Shown: positions 1 to 11,223 of the stretch, piece after piece
How the letters are laid out: the number at the start of each line of letters is the position of its first letter
How positions within the stretch are numbered: the stretch's first letter is position 1
From: Nansenia antarctica
Lineage: Eukaryota; Chordata; Actinopteri; Argentiniformes; Microstomatidae
Direction of reading: 5' to 3'
DNA: 64,000 nt
Assembly: GCA_963989245.1 (NCBI GenBank)
Contig: OZ022345.1
Span: 29,779,370 to 29,843,369 of the forward strand
Notes under the pieces: model-generated
Told to the model about the DNA's origin: nothing
Databases searched by the model: none
The model's input: only the letters and a program-made list of their open reading frames with translations
Made by a program: the position numbers and the translations under genes

Positions 1-266
1 ACATCAGACATGACTGGTCAGACCTAACACCACATCAGACATGACTGGTCAGACCTAACACCACATCAGACATGACTGGTCAGACCTAACACCACATCAG
101 ACATGACTGGTCAGACCTAACACCACATCAGACATGACTGGTCAGACCTAACACCACATCAGACATGACTGGTCAGACCTAACACCACATCAGACATGAC
201 TGGTCAGACCTAACACCACATCAGACATGACTGGTCAGACCTAACACCACATCAGACATGACTGGT
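1..266. repeat. 31-bp minisatellite
   Basis: About 8.5 near-identical 31-bp units, each containing CATGACTGGTCAGACC. The array runs off the left edge of the window. The copies are almost identical, which suggests recent expansion. No coding function is seen. Confidence 0.95.
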
Positions 267-317
267 GAGCTCCACCTGACTAACTGTCAGTAAAAGTGAT
301 GTTCATTGTGTGTGTTT

Positions 318-512
318 AAAGTAGAGATGTTTACAGTAGAGGTGTGTTTACAGTAGAGGTGTGTTTACAGTAGAGGTGTGTTTACAGTAGAGGTGTTTAC
401 AGTAGAGGTGTTTACAGTAGAGGTGTGTTTACAGTAGAGGTGTTTACAGTAGAGGTGTTTACAGTAGAGATGTTTACAGTAGAGGTAAGTAAGTAAGTAA
501 GTAAGTAAGTAA
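318..512. repeat. GTTTACAGTAGAGGT minisatellite ending in (AAGT)n
   Basis: About eleven 13-17-bp units of GTTTACAGTAGAGGT with length variation. They are followed at 486-512 by a (GTAA)n microsatellite. The same minisatellite family reappears at 2588-2970, so the intervening repeat DNA may have been inserted into one older array. Confidence 0.9.
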
Positions 513-2310
513 AGCTTTATTTATATAGCACCTTTCATACAAGAAATGCAGCTCAAAGTGCTTTACAACAGGAATAAGAACATAAAGTGAATATAAAAAC
601 ATATACAAGCATAGAATGAATATAAAAGCAGGGGAAAACAGTTAAAAGAAAAGGTAAAGATTTACATTTCTTACACACTATGTGATGCATGTCATACATT
701 CATACACTACTATATATTATTTTAGCCCCCTCAGTGAGTGTAGTCACGCTAGTATGGGACCTGCACCTGTGGTACACGCTACCCCACCCGCAATGTACTG
801 CCCTCTCACTTGGTTGCAGGGTATTTCAGCCGGGCCTGGTTACCCCTTAATATCCAGGACAATCGTCCCTTCCTGGGGCCTGGTTACCCCTTAATATTTC
901 TCGGCGGGCCTGGTTACCCCTGAAATCTAGTATCCAGGACCTACTGTCCCTTCCTTAAGCCTAACTTGGATCTCGGCGGGGCTGGTTACCCCTGAAATCT
1001 AGTATCCAGGACCTACTGTCCCTTCCATAAGCCTAACTTGGATCTCGGCGGGCCTGGTTACCCCTGAAATCTAGTATCCAGGACCTACTGTCCCTTCCTT
1101 AAGCCTAACTTGGATCTCGGCGGGCCTGGTTACCCCTGAAATCTAGTATCCAGGACCTACTGTCCCTTCCTTAAGCCTAACTTGGATCTCGGCGGGCCTG
1201 GTTACCCCTGAAATCTAGTATCCACCAGGACCTACTGTCCCTTCCTTAAGCCTAACTTGGATCTCGGCTGGCCTGGTTACCCCTGAAATCTAGTATCCAG
1301 GACCTACTGTCCCTTCCTTAAGCCTAACTTGGATCTCGGCGGGCCTGGTTACCCCTGAAATCTAGTATCCAGGACCTACTGTCCCTTCCTTAAGCCTAAC
1401 TTGGATCTCGGCGGGCCTGGTTACCCCTGAAATCTAATATCCAGGACCTACTGTCCCTTCCTTAAGCCTAATCAGATCTCGGCGGGCCTGGTTACCCCTG
1501 AAATCTAATATCCAGGACCTAGTATACTGTCCCTTCCTTTAGCCTACTTAGACCTCGGCGGGTCGAGGTCCATCACTAGTACGTGAATATAAAAGCAGGG
1601 GAAAACAATAAAAAGAAAAGGTAAAGAAAATACAATAAAATATATATTTTTTTAATATTTAAAGTGCAATAGCTGGCAAATGAGCAGTGGGCAGGTGCAG
1701 ATAAGCTAGTTGAAGGCTATATTGAAGAAGTGCGTTTTTAGCTTTCTTTTAAAAATATTTAGTGAGCTGGCTTCCCTGATCTCTAAAGGTAATGTGTTCC
1801 AAAGCTTTGGGGCATAGTTGGCAAAGGCTGCGCTCCCGATCTTCTTCTGACTGTTGCTGGGAACCTCTAATAAACCTGCGATAGATGATCTTAGTGTTCT
1901 TGAGGGTACATAATTGGCAAGGGAATTAGCAATGTACTTTGGGCCTCGCCCATTAAGGGCTTTGTATATAAGGAGGAGGACCTTAAAATCAACCCTACAT
2001 GTTACTGGCAGCCAGTGCAGAGTAGCTAGGACCGGAGTAATGTGTCCTCTCCTCTTGGTTCTAGTTAGAAGTCGAGCTGCAGAGTTTTGAATGAGCTGAA
2101 GTCTTGCAGTCGTTTTTTTAGGAAGGCCAGTAAAAAGTGCATTACAGTAATCGAGCCAGCTTGAGACAAAGGCATGAATCAGTTTTTCAGCATCTTTTTG
2201 GTTTATAAGTGGTCTTACTTTAGCAATGTTTCTAAGGTGAAAGAATTATGTTTTCGTCACCTTGTTAATATGGGACTTGAAGCTTAGGTCTGAGTCGAAA
2301 ATAACACTTA
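513..2310 (-). mobile_element. Interspersed repeat with reversed LINE-like 3' end, split by a tandem array
   Basis: At 513-560 the minus strand shows a LINE-like 3' end (AAGCACTTTGAGCTGC, then a tract ending TATATAAATAAAGC), as in fish L2-group retroposons. The sequence at about 590-640 (GAATATAAAAGCAGGGG) is repeated at 1583-1630, and a 72-bp tandem array lies between the two copies. From 1630 to 2310 the sequence resembles a common fish interspersed repeat of uncertain class, with no long ORF. The boundaries are approximate. The LINE-tail reading is an inference from motif resemblance. Confidence 0.4.
895..1565. repeat. 72-bp tandem array
   Basis: About nine units of roughly 72 bp, each containing CTCGGCGGGCCTGGTTACCC and TCCAGGACCTACTGTCCC. 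Less regular partial units extend back to about 740. A few units carry small insertions. The short ORF at 682-894 lies in the irregular edge of this array and is not considered a gene. Confidence 0.92.
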
Positions 2311-2487
2311 GGGCCGGTTTCACAGACAAGGCTTAAGCCTAGTCCTGGACTAAATCACACTGGGGCCGGTTTCACAGACAAGGCTTAAGCCTAGTCCTGG
2401 ACTAAATCACACTTTCAATGTAAAATCTCCATTGAAGATGCTTTTTAGTCCAGGATTAGGCTTAAGCCTTGTCTGTGAAACTGGCCC
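2311..2487. mobile_element. Palindromic MITE with a duplicated first half
   Basis: The element at 2363-2487 is an almost perfect inverted repeat. It begins GGGCCGGTTTCACAGACAAG and ends with the complementary sequence (CTTGTCTGTGAAACTGGCCC). The 52 bp before it (2311-2362) are a tandem copy of the first half, so only one arm is duplicated. It has no coding capacity. The structure is that of a hairpin-forming non-autonomous DNA transposon. The superfamily is not assigned. Confidence 0.75.
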
Positions 2488-2587
2488 TAGACTTGTAACC
2501 TCAGGTTTAATCCATGATGTCAGTTTCCCTAGATTATTAAGCAGCATATCCCTCTTTGCTTTAGGGCCGATCAGTAGGACTTCAGTT

Positions 2588-2970
2588 TTGTCTAGAAGTG
2601 TTTACAGTAGAGTTTACAGTAGAGGTGTTTACAGTAGAAGTGTTTACAGTAGAGGTGTGTTTACAGTAGAGGTGTTTACAGTAGAGTTTACAGTAGAGGT
2701 GTTTACAGTAGAGGTGTGTTTACAGTAGAGGTGTGTTTACAGTAGAGGTGTTTACACTAGAAGTGTTTACAGTCGAGATGTTTACAGTAGAGGTGTTTAC
2801 AGTAGAGATGTTTACAGTAGAGATGTTTACAGTAGAGGTGTTTACAGTAGAGGTGTGTTTACAGTAGAGATGTTTACAGTAGAGGTGTGTTTACAGTAGA
2901 GGTGTTTACAGTAGAGGTGTTTACATTAGAGGTGTGTTTACAGTAGAGGTGTTTACAGTAGAGGTGTTTA
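2588..2970. repeat. GTTTACAGTAGAGGT minisatellite, second block
   Basis: About 25 units of 13-17 bp, the same family as at 318-486. Peptides rich in VFTVEV readable here are translated repeats. Confidence 0.93.
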
Positions 2971-2984
2971 AACTTGTTGTTAAT

Positions 2985-3963
2985 GTCTTATCTGCCTGCC
3001 TGCCTGTGTGTCTTGCTGGCTGGCTGGCTGTCTGTCTGCCTGCCTGCCTGTCTGCCTGCATAACTGTCTGTATGTCTGTCTGCCTGCCTGCCTGTCTGCC
3101 TGCCTGCCTGCGTGTCTGCCTGCATAACTGTCTGTATGTCTGTCTGTCTGCTAGCCTGCCTGCCTAACTGTCTATCTGCCTGTCTGCCTGCCTAACTGTC
3201 TATCTGTCTATCTGTCTGCCTGTTTGCCTGCCTGCCTGTGTATCTTGCTGTCTGTCTGTCTGGCTGCCTGTCTGTCTGTCTGTCTGCCTGTCTCTCTGTC
3301 TGTCTGTCTGCCTGGCTGCCGGCCTGTCTGTCTGTCTATCTGCCTGTCTGTCTGTCTGCCTGTCTGTCTGTCTGTAGGCCTGTCTGTCTGTCTGCCTATC
3401 TGTATGTCTGTCTGTCTGTCTGTAGGCCTGTCTGTCTGCCTGTCTGTCTGTCTGTAGGCCTGTCTGCCTGTAGGCCTCTATGTCTGTCTGCCTGTCTGTC
3501 TGTCTGTAGGCCTGTCTGCCTGCCTGTCTGTCTGTCTGTCTGCCTGCCCGTCCATCTGTCTGCCTGTCTCTCTGACTGTCTGTCTGTCTGTAGGCATGTC
3601 TGTCTGCCTGTCTGTCTCTCTGTCTGTCTGTCTGTCTGCCTGGCTGCCGGCCTGTCTGCCTGTCTGTCTGCCTGTCTGTCTGTCTGTAGGCCTGTCTGTC
3701 TGTCTGTAGGCCTGTCTGTTTGTCTGTCTGCCTGTCTGCCTGCCTGTCTGTCTGTCTGTCTGCCTGTGTGTCTGTAGGCCTGTCTGTCTGTCTGTAGGCC
3801 TGTCTGTCTGTGTGTGTGTCTGTCTGTCTGTCTCTCTGCGTGTCTGTCTGCCTGTCTGTCTGTTGGCCTGTCTGTCTGCCTGTCTGTCTGTCTGTCTGCC
3901 TGTCTGTAGGCCTGTCTGTCAGTCTGTCTGTCTGTCTGAAGGCCTGTCTGTCTGTCTGTAGGC
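2985..3963. repeat. CTGT/CTGC tetranucleotide array
   Basis: Almost 1 kb of TCTG and TGCC tetranucleotide repeats with scattered TAGG variants. Open frames on both strands (Cys/Leu/Ser-rich on plus, Thr/Asp/Arg/Gln-rich on minus) arise because a 4-bp repeat rarely makes stop codons. They are not genes. Confidence 0.95.
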
Positions 3964-4189
3964 CGTAACCATTCCGCTTGACATTGTAGACAAACAGGAT
4001 GTTGTGACGTGTTTAACGAGCTACGGAATATTCTTCTGGAAGCTTCTGTTATGTTGACAGTGAAAGTGGTGGTCATGTGATCACCATCCGTCTGGCAGCT
4101 GGAAAATATTCATCAAAAACATTCTGTTGTTTTTAAACGCCTGTCTCAAAACTGCAAGATCGACCTGAACGCAGCGGAAACTATCTGTT

Positions 4190-4320
4190 AACGGACAGAC
4201 AGAGAGACGCATGCAGACAGACTGACACACAGACACACAAGACAGACACATGCAGACAGACAGACACACAGACACACAAGACAGACACATGCAGACAGAC
4301 AGACACACAGACAGACACCA
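4190..4320. repeat. CAGACAGACACA microsatellite
   Basis: Short array of CAGACAGA and GACACACAAGACAGACA units that directly abuts the LINE fragment downstream. Confidence 0.85.
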
Positions 4321-4835
4321 GTTCTACAGGTCCATCATAGAGAGCATCCTAACATCCTCCATCACTGTCTGGTACGACTCTGCGTCTGCCCGATCCAAGG
4401 CCAAGCTACAGACTCGTACGGACAGCTGAGCGGATCATCGGCTGCCCCTGCCTCCCATCACAGACCTCCACAGCTCCAGATCACTGAAGAGAGCATGCAG
4501 GCTCGTGGCTGACCCCTCACATCACATCCAGCTCACAGCTTGTTTGCATGACTCCCTCCTGGACAGCGGTACATGGCCACCAGGACAAAAACATCACAAC
4601 ACTTGAATAGTTTCTTCCCCAAAGCCACAGCCCACCTCAATAACTCTGATCATTACACCTTGCACTTTTACTTACTTTCTTGCACTTAGTACTGTTAGTG
4701 TATATATTGTGTGTCTTGAGTATTGTTGTGTTGTTGTCTTGTTGTTGTATGTACTGTAGCTTGTTCAGCATGGAGAATACCAAGTAATGTTCCTAGTGCA
4801 CCGTACATGACCAATACAGTTGAACTGAATTGATA
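4321..4835 (+). pseudogene. LINE reverse-transcriptase C-terminal fragment (L2/Rex1 group)
   Basis: One frame reads FYRSIIESILTSSITVWY, the conserved segment after the RT domain of non-LTR elements of the CR1/L2/Rex1 group. Degenerate frames follow, with RSLKRACRLVADPSHH-like residues and an AT-rich 3' UTR ending near TTGAACTGAATTG. The 5' end is truncated and the frame is broken by stops and indels, so this is a dead copy. The clade is inferred from memory of the family. Confidence 0.6.
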
Positions 4836-5629
4836 TTAATTCCAATTGCAGTTATTATCCTTGCATTAAGGTGGACTCAATTCAACTTATTGAGTGTTTT
4901 GTTGATGACATTTTTGCATTTTAGCTCATTTTAAGAATCGTGCTTATTGTGTGTCTCTCCAACCACTCCCACAGTCAAATCACACAAACAAAAGAAAAAA
5001 AGAAAGGCATTCTTAATGAATGAATAATTGTTTAATTTCAAAACAACCGTGAATGTGGAAATTGATGCTACAGGGCATAAACGATATGATAGAAAATATA
5101 TAGTAAATATAGGCCGATCAATAACTTACAGACAGAATTACTGTCAATTATATTCTTTGTTCTACATGTATTGTATCTACGTTAATTAAAACATGTATTG
5201 TATCTGCGTTAATTTAAAAAAATGTATATATATATATATATATTTTGGAATCAAAATAGAATTAGATTTAGATTAGATTCAACTTTATTGTCATTGACAG
5301 ACACGCAGTTTGTCATCTAACCAGATGGTGTTTATAGTGCAAAAGATATGCTTATGTACACAGTGCATGGTATGACAGTGAATATAAAACGTCAATATAC
5401 GTCCGATGAATATCAATAGGATATGTAGGCCTACAGTTAAGATAGATGTACAGTATGAAATGTACAGAACAGGGACAATAGGAGGTATGTAACACATGAT
5501 GTAACATGAGTCATCTTTCAATTCAACAATATGAACATTACTTCAGAATGTTGTAAGAAATCACGTCAGCCTTCATTCTGAGAAGCTCTCGCCTTGTGTG
5601 AATAGATTCCTCTGGTTGTGTCCTTAAGG
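4836..5629. other. AT-rich DNA with a reversed retroposon tail
   Basis: No convincing gene is seen. A short (AT)n run lies at 5223-5244. At 5270-5300 the plus strand reads GATTCAACTTTATTGTCATT, the reverse of a typical fish retroposon 3' end (AATGACAATAAAGTTGAATC). A reversed retroposon may therefore extend to about 5530. Confidence 0.35.
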
Positions 5630-7385
5630 TTAGAGGACTAGAGAGTTAGAGGGTGAGAGGGTTAGAGAGTGAGAGGGTTAGCGGGTGAGAGGGTTAGGGG
5701 GTGAGAGGGTGAGCGGGTTAGGGGGTTAGAGGGTTAGGGGGTGAGAGGGTTAGGGGGTGAGAGGGCTAGAGGGTGAGAGGGTGAGAGAGTTAGAGGGTGA
5801 GAGAGTTAGAGAGTTAGAGGGTTAGAGGGTGAGAGAGTTAGAGGGTGAGAGAGTTAGAGGGTGAGAGAGTTAGAGGGTTAGAGAGTTAGAAGGTGAGTGA
5901 GTTAGAGGGTGAGAGGGTGAGAGAGTTAGAGGGTGAGAGGGTGAGAGAGTTAGAGGGTGAGAGAGTTAGAGGGTGAGAGGGTGAGAGAGTTAGAGGGTGA
6001 GAGGGTTAGAGGGTGAGAGGGTTAGAGAGTTAGAGGGTGAGAGGGTTAGAGGGTTAGAGAGTTAGAGGGTGAGAGAGTTAGAGAGTTAGAGGTGAGAGAG
6101 TTAGAGGGTGAGAGAGTTAGAGGGTGAGAGAGTTAGAGGGTGAGAGGGTGAGAGAGTTAGAGAGTTAGAGGGTGAGAGAGTTAGAGAGTTAGAGGGTGAG
6201 AGGGTGAGAGAGTTAGAGGGTGAGAGAGTTAGAGGATGAGAGAGTTAGAGGGTGAGAGAGTTAGAGGGTGAGAGGGTTAGAGAGTTAGAGGGTGAGAGGG
6301 TTAGAGGGTGAGAGGGCTAGAGGGTGAGAGAGTTAGAGGGTTAGAGGGTGAGAGAGTTAGAGGGTTAGAGGGTGAGAGGGTTAGAGGGTGAGAGAGTTAG
6401 AGGGTTAGAGAGTTAGAGGGTGAGAGGGTTAGAGGGTGAGAGGGCTAGAGGGTGAGAGAGTTAGAGGGTTAGAGGGTGAGAGAGTTAGAGGGTGAGAGGG
6501 TGAGAGCAGTAGAGGGTTAGAGGGTGAGAGGGTGAGAGGGCGAGAGAGTTAGAGGGTGAGAGGGTTAGAGAGTTAGAGGGTGAGAGGGTGAGAGAGGTAG
6601 AGGGTGAGAGGGTTAGAGGGTGAGAGGGTTAGAGGGTGAGAGGGTTAGAGGGTGAGAGAGTTAGAGGGTGAGAGAGTTAGAGGGTGAGAGGGTTAGAGGG
6701 TTAGAGGGTTAGAGAGTTAGAGGGTGAGAGAGTTAGAGGGTGAGAGAGTTAGAGGGTTAGAGGGTTAGAGGGTGAGAGAGTTAGAGGGTGAGAGGGTTAG
6801 AGGGTGAGAGAGTTAGAGGGTGAGAGAGTTAGAGGGTGAGAGAGTTAGAGGGTGAGAGGGTTAGAGGGTGAGAGAGTTAGAGGGTGAGATGGGTAGAGGG
6901 TTAGAGAGTGAGAGAGTTAGAGGGTGAGAGGGTGAGAGGGCTAGAGAGTTAGAGGGTGAGAGAGTTAGAGGGTGAGAGAGTTAGAGGGTTAGAGGGTGAG
7001 AGAGTTAGAGGGTTAGAGAGTTAGAGGGTGAGAGAGTTAGAGGGTTAGAGGGTTAGAGGGTGAGAGAGTTAGAGGGTGAGAGAGTTAGAGGGTGAGAGAG
7101 TTAGAGGGTTAGAGGGTTAGAGAGTTAGAGAGTTAGAGGGTTAGAGGGTGAGAGAGTTAGAGGGTGAGAGAGTTAGAGGGTTAGAGGGTTAGAGGGTGAG
7201 AGAGTTAGAGGGTGAGAGAGTTAGAGGGTTAGAGAGTTAGAGGGTTAGAGGGTTAGAGGGCTAGAGAGTTAGAGGGTTAGAGGGTTAGAGGGGTAGATGG
7301 TTAGAGAGTTAAAGGGTGAGAGGGTTAGAGGGGTAGAGGGTGAGAGGGTTAGGGGGTGAGAGGGTTAGAGGGTTAGAGGTGTAAT
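5630..7385. repeat. 1.75-kb GA-rich minisatellite (GTTAGAGGGTGAGAGA)
   Basis: Long array of GGTTAGAG and GGTGAGAG octamers in irregular order, a higher-order mixture of two unit types. The plus strand carries nearly no C. The GGGTTAG motif is telomere-like, but the units are not canonical TTAGGG. No gene. Confidence 0.95.
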
Positions 7386-7574
7386 GGGTTGAGCAGATGT
7401 CATTAACAGTTCCTCAGGTCTCTGGGAGGCCCGACGCGGCCATTCCCCACCCACGACATCTGTTCCGGTAAACTTACTGTAATATCAACTTACTGTAATA
7501 TCAACTTACTGTAATATCACCGCTGTTCTGCTCTTTCTGATTCATCCTGAAACCTGCCAGCAGGAATCCCTTCT

Positions 7575-8297
7575 CCTGACAACCTGACCACTACACCTGA
7601 CCACCTGACCACTACACCTGACCACTACACCTGACCACTACACCTGACCACTACACCTGACCACCTGACCACTACACCTGACCACTTCAACCTGCCAGCC
7701 TGTTAGGAGGACACAGCCCTATACACATGACTCTGTTAGGACACACAGCCCTATACACATGACTCTGTTAGGACACACAGCCCTATATACACATGACTCT
7801 GTTAGGACACACAGCTATACACATGACTCTGTTAGGAGGACACAGCCCTACACACATGACTCTGTTAGGACACACAGCTATACACATGACTCTGTTAGGA
7901 CACACAGCCCTACACACATGACTCTGTTAGGACACACAGCTATACACATGACTCTGTTAGGACACACAGCTATACACATGACTCTGTTAGGACACACAGC
8001 TATACACATGACTCTGTTAGGACACACAGCTATACACATGACTCTGTTAGGACACACAGCCCTACACACATGACTCTGTTAGGACACACAGCCCTATACA
8101 CATGACTCTGTTAGGACACACAGCCCTATACACATGACTCTGTTAGGACACACAGCCCTATACACATGACTCTGTTAGGACACACAGCTATACACATGAC
8201 TCTGTTAGGACACACAGCCCTATACACATGACTCTGTTAGGAGGACACACAGCTATACACATGACTCTGTTAGGAGGACACAGCCCTATACACATGA
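7575..8297. repeat. Two minisatellites (13-bp and about 31-bp units)
   Basis: 7580-7690 holds CTGACCACTACAC units. 7700-8297 holds about twenty units of 28-34 bp containing CATGACTCTGTTAGGACACA. Peptides readable from the second array on both strands are translated repeats. Confidence 0.93.
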
Positions 8298-8411
8298 GAC
8301 ATTATTACAACGTCGTTCAACATCAGATTCAGTGTTACCGCGGCTAAAACATTCATAACAGAAGACAAACAAATACAGAAACATGAGCTGTATTGTTGGC
8401 TCCGTGCCCAG

Positions 8412-8413
<2 letters not shown>

Positions 8414-8456
<43 letters not shown>

Positions 8457-8486
8457 TGTGTATGTGTGTGTGTGTATGTGTGTGAG

Positions 8487-8524
<38 letters not shown>

Positions 8525-8796
8525 AGCTCCCTCAGACAGACCGCAGGGAGGGAAATATCAACAGAGTGGGATCCCCGACGCTGTTTATTTATACATTCAT
8601 ATATTTATGAAAAACAGCGGACATATAACATATATATATATATACACCTGCATATATATACACAGCATACATATAACATATATACTATATACCTACTACA
8701 TATATATACACAGCATACATATAACATAATATACTATATACCTACATATATATACACAGCATACATATAACATACTGTATATATACCCTCATACTG

Positions 8797-8865
<69 letters not shown>

Positions 8866-8880
8866 CATACATATAACATA
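8414..8880. repeat. (GT)n, TATACA and (AT)n microsatellites
   Basis: (GT)n with A interruptions runs from 8414 to 8523. A short unique stretch follows. Repeats of CAGCATACATATAACATA at about 8625-8775 and pure (AT)n at 8801-8862 come next. No gene. Confidence 0.93.
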
Positions 8881-9515
8881 TACAGGGCTTAAAGTACTCC
8901 GGCACAGTGCCGGATTTCCGGCGCGGGGGCGCTGTTTCACAAATAACTTAGCTTTCGTGTTTGCTAGCGAAACAGCTGATAGTTGATGTTGACTGCTCAA
9001 GGAGAATACATATTTGAAAGTACAGAATGCCTGAGAGCCTTATATTGCATTATATTACATTATATTTTGAATGGCCATCTGGTGCCTGAATATTGTTTTT
9101 TCCTTTACATATATAATGACATTTCCACCATAAATTGATGGCGAAAGGGCACAAATTGGTGCATATCAATTCACCAGAATGCAAGAAATTAAGTGTTTGA
9201 TGCTCGTTTAAGGACCCCCAGACAGCCCTGCTTCATGGGTCCCCCCCCCCGATGTCAAACACCACTGGTACCACCTCCGCCTCATTTTGAGCCAGGAAAA
9301 ACCCTGAGTAGTGACGGGAAGCCTTATGGGACGTGGTGCCAAGAAGGAGAATATAAGTGATAGTGGCTTAATAAGTAATCAGTTTGTTCTTTTAAAGACA
9401 TGTATATATTTTATTCTGTATTGTTATTGTGATAGTGGCTTAATAAGTGATGCAATCAGTTTGGCCTTTTAAAGACATCTAATTTTATTTATTTGTTATT
9501 AAGTATAAAACAGTA

Positions 9516-9903
9516 TTATGAATGAATGAATGAATGGTCTTTATTGTCATTACAGTTTTTCCCAATTGCTAAAACACAAAAGCCAATTCTCTAAACCAAA
9601 TGACCAGTTCTCTAAACACATTTAATAAAACTAGCTCCCATTTGCCAAAACCATAAACACATTTCACATGAAGACACAATTCACAAAACACAATCCTCCC
9701 TTTCTCATAAATCTAAACACATTTTGTCTTGCTAAAACACAAGTTGCAAAAAACTCTGCTCAAAATGTCAAATTCTCAAATTAAAGCTCATGTGATGCAA
9801 AATGCTTGCCACAGTCAGCAAAATGTTAACACAATGAACACACCTGGCTTCATTCATTAAACATAACGACTCAAAATGTAAGACACTTGTTGCAAATGAT
9901 TGT

Positions 9904-9946
<43 letters not shown>

Positions 9947-10830
9947 TATAGTTCCATAAATAAATAAAAAAAACATCACACCCTGAACATTGTTTTCAGT
10001 GAGTATTGTTGTGTGTAATGGATCCTCTGTAGTGTTTGCATTGAGTTGTGATACAGTACAGTATTGTACATGTTACGGTACATGTGGGAATACGGTAACA
10101 TTTTTCAAACCTTTATTTACGTAAAACTCGATAGGACAACAGTGCAACAACTTCGCGGCTGAACTTTAGTAAAATTTCGGACATCATATGCCATTTAAAG
10201 GGGGGAAATGGATATCTAAAAATGCATGACTATCATGCAAAATCAGCCTTACTGTAATGTAAAATATGTAATGTTAGATATAACGTTAGACAGGGAGCGC
10301 AGATTTATTTTTATGCATGACTATCATACATGTGGGAAAACTAGGGTTAGGGTTAGGTGCTAGGGTAAGGTTAGGGTTAGGATTAGGGGTAGGGTTTGAG
10401 TTTGAGTTTTGAAGAGAGAAGGTGTGGTTTTGCTTATGTAGCTTTAGAAAAGTGTGTTGTGTTTAGAGTTGTGGGGAAATGGAGGAAAGTTTTGTGAAAT
10501 GTGTTTTAGCAATTGAGAAAAACTGTAATACAGTACAGGTACCATACAACGACATTTAGGAGGGGGGGGCTCCCCTGGTGCTTGGAAAAAGACTAAAAAC
10601 ACGAGGGCCAAGGGTAAAATAAAAAAGGGAAAAGAGCTGGTTTACATAAATAAAGGCTATGTACACTATCTACTATACTACTATACTATACAATAAAACA
10701 CTGTGCTGTACTCTATGCTATAAATATCCTAACTTTTCCTATATCTGAACCTTATGTACACAAGGGTTGTCATATTGCACATAGTATTGTTGCACATTCA
10801 TTTAAAGTATTAATGCATTTTAATATTGAG
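9516..10830 (-). mobile_element. Reversed retroposon copy interrupted by a MITE
   Basis: GAATGAATGGTCTTTATTGTCATT at about 9526-9550 and the segment 10528-10800 (containing GGCTCCCCTGGTGCT and AGAGCTGGTTTACATAAATA) together match an uninterrupted copy at about 47515-47790. The two halves are separated here by the MITE at 9553-10525. The (GAAT)n edge and reversed AATAAAG-like tail suggest a minus-strand retroposon. The exact class is unknown. Confidence 0.55.
9553..10525. mobile_element. TA-inserting MITE, 973 bp (Tc1/mariner-like ends)
   Basis: The terminal inverted repeats are CAGTTTTTCCCAATTGCTAA at the left and its near-complement (GTTTTAGCAATTGAGAAAAACTG) at the right, flanked by TA at 9551-9552 and 10526-10527. 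The empty site is visible in the related retroposon near 47546. Inside are (GT)n at 9905-9942 and a run of GGGTTAGGG-like telomere motifs at 10341-10400. No transposase ORF is present. Confidence 0.7.
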
Positions 10831-11138
10831 ACATATATTTTGTATTGACTATAAAATAGTATTAATGCATTTAAACATTGAGACAAGAAGCTGTCTTCTG
10901 TACCCGCTCTCCCAATATCTCAAACTGTGACCCCCCTCCCCAAGAAAAAGTTTCAGGCACAGGATTTTTCCCACTTTAAGCCCTGCATATATATATATAT
11001 ATACACACACAGCGGACATATAACAGCATACATTCACATATATATTGTTTATATGAGATGAAGGTCTGTCATCAAAGGACTGATTTCCAAGAAAATGTTG
11101 GGTGACGTTTCTGCCAGAGGATCATTACACACAGGCCA

Positions 11139-11222
11139 GAAATACCTAGATGTAGAAATACCTAGATGTAGAAATACCTAGATGTAGAAATACCTAGATG
11201 TAGAAATACCTAGATGTAGATT
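11139..11222. repeat. 16-bp repeat AAATACCTAGATGTAG
   Basis: Five tandem copies. The next element interrupts the array, because TACCTAGATGTAG resumes at about 11987. Confidence 0.85.
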
Positions 11223-11223
11223 A

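Larger units (their letters stand above)
8883..10985. mobile_element. hAT-like element with 13-bp perfect TIRs
   Basis: The ends are exact inverted repeats: CAGGGCTTAAAGT at 8883-8895 and ACTTTAAGCCCTG at 10973-10985. The CAGGG start is typical of hAT-superfamily elements. The flanking octamers (aacatata and catatata) agree at six of eight positions, but they lie in AT microsatellite DNA, so the target duplication is weak evidence. No transposase frame is visible. The element is non-autonomous and contains two further nested insertions. Confidence 0.55.

Noticed and set aside
1..266. Possible CRISPR-like array
   Set aside because: Units are contiguous with no unique spacers, and the genome is eukaryotic. 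The same applies to 7700-8297 and 30705-32290.
3224..3777. Cys/Leu/Ser-rich plus-strand ORFs ([10 protein letters not shown])
   Set aside because: Translation of the same CTGT/CTGC array, although it superficially resembles a Cys-rich secreted protein.
3396..4076. 226-residue minus-strand ORF rich in TDRQTDRQ
   Set aside because: It is a translated tetranucleotide array; no domain, and stops are missing only because of the 4-bp repeat.
10335..10410. Chromosome end or true telomere
   Set aside because: Only about 60 bp of degenerate repeats inside a transposon, with ordinary sequence on both sides.
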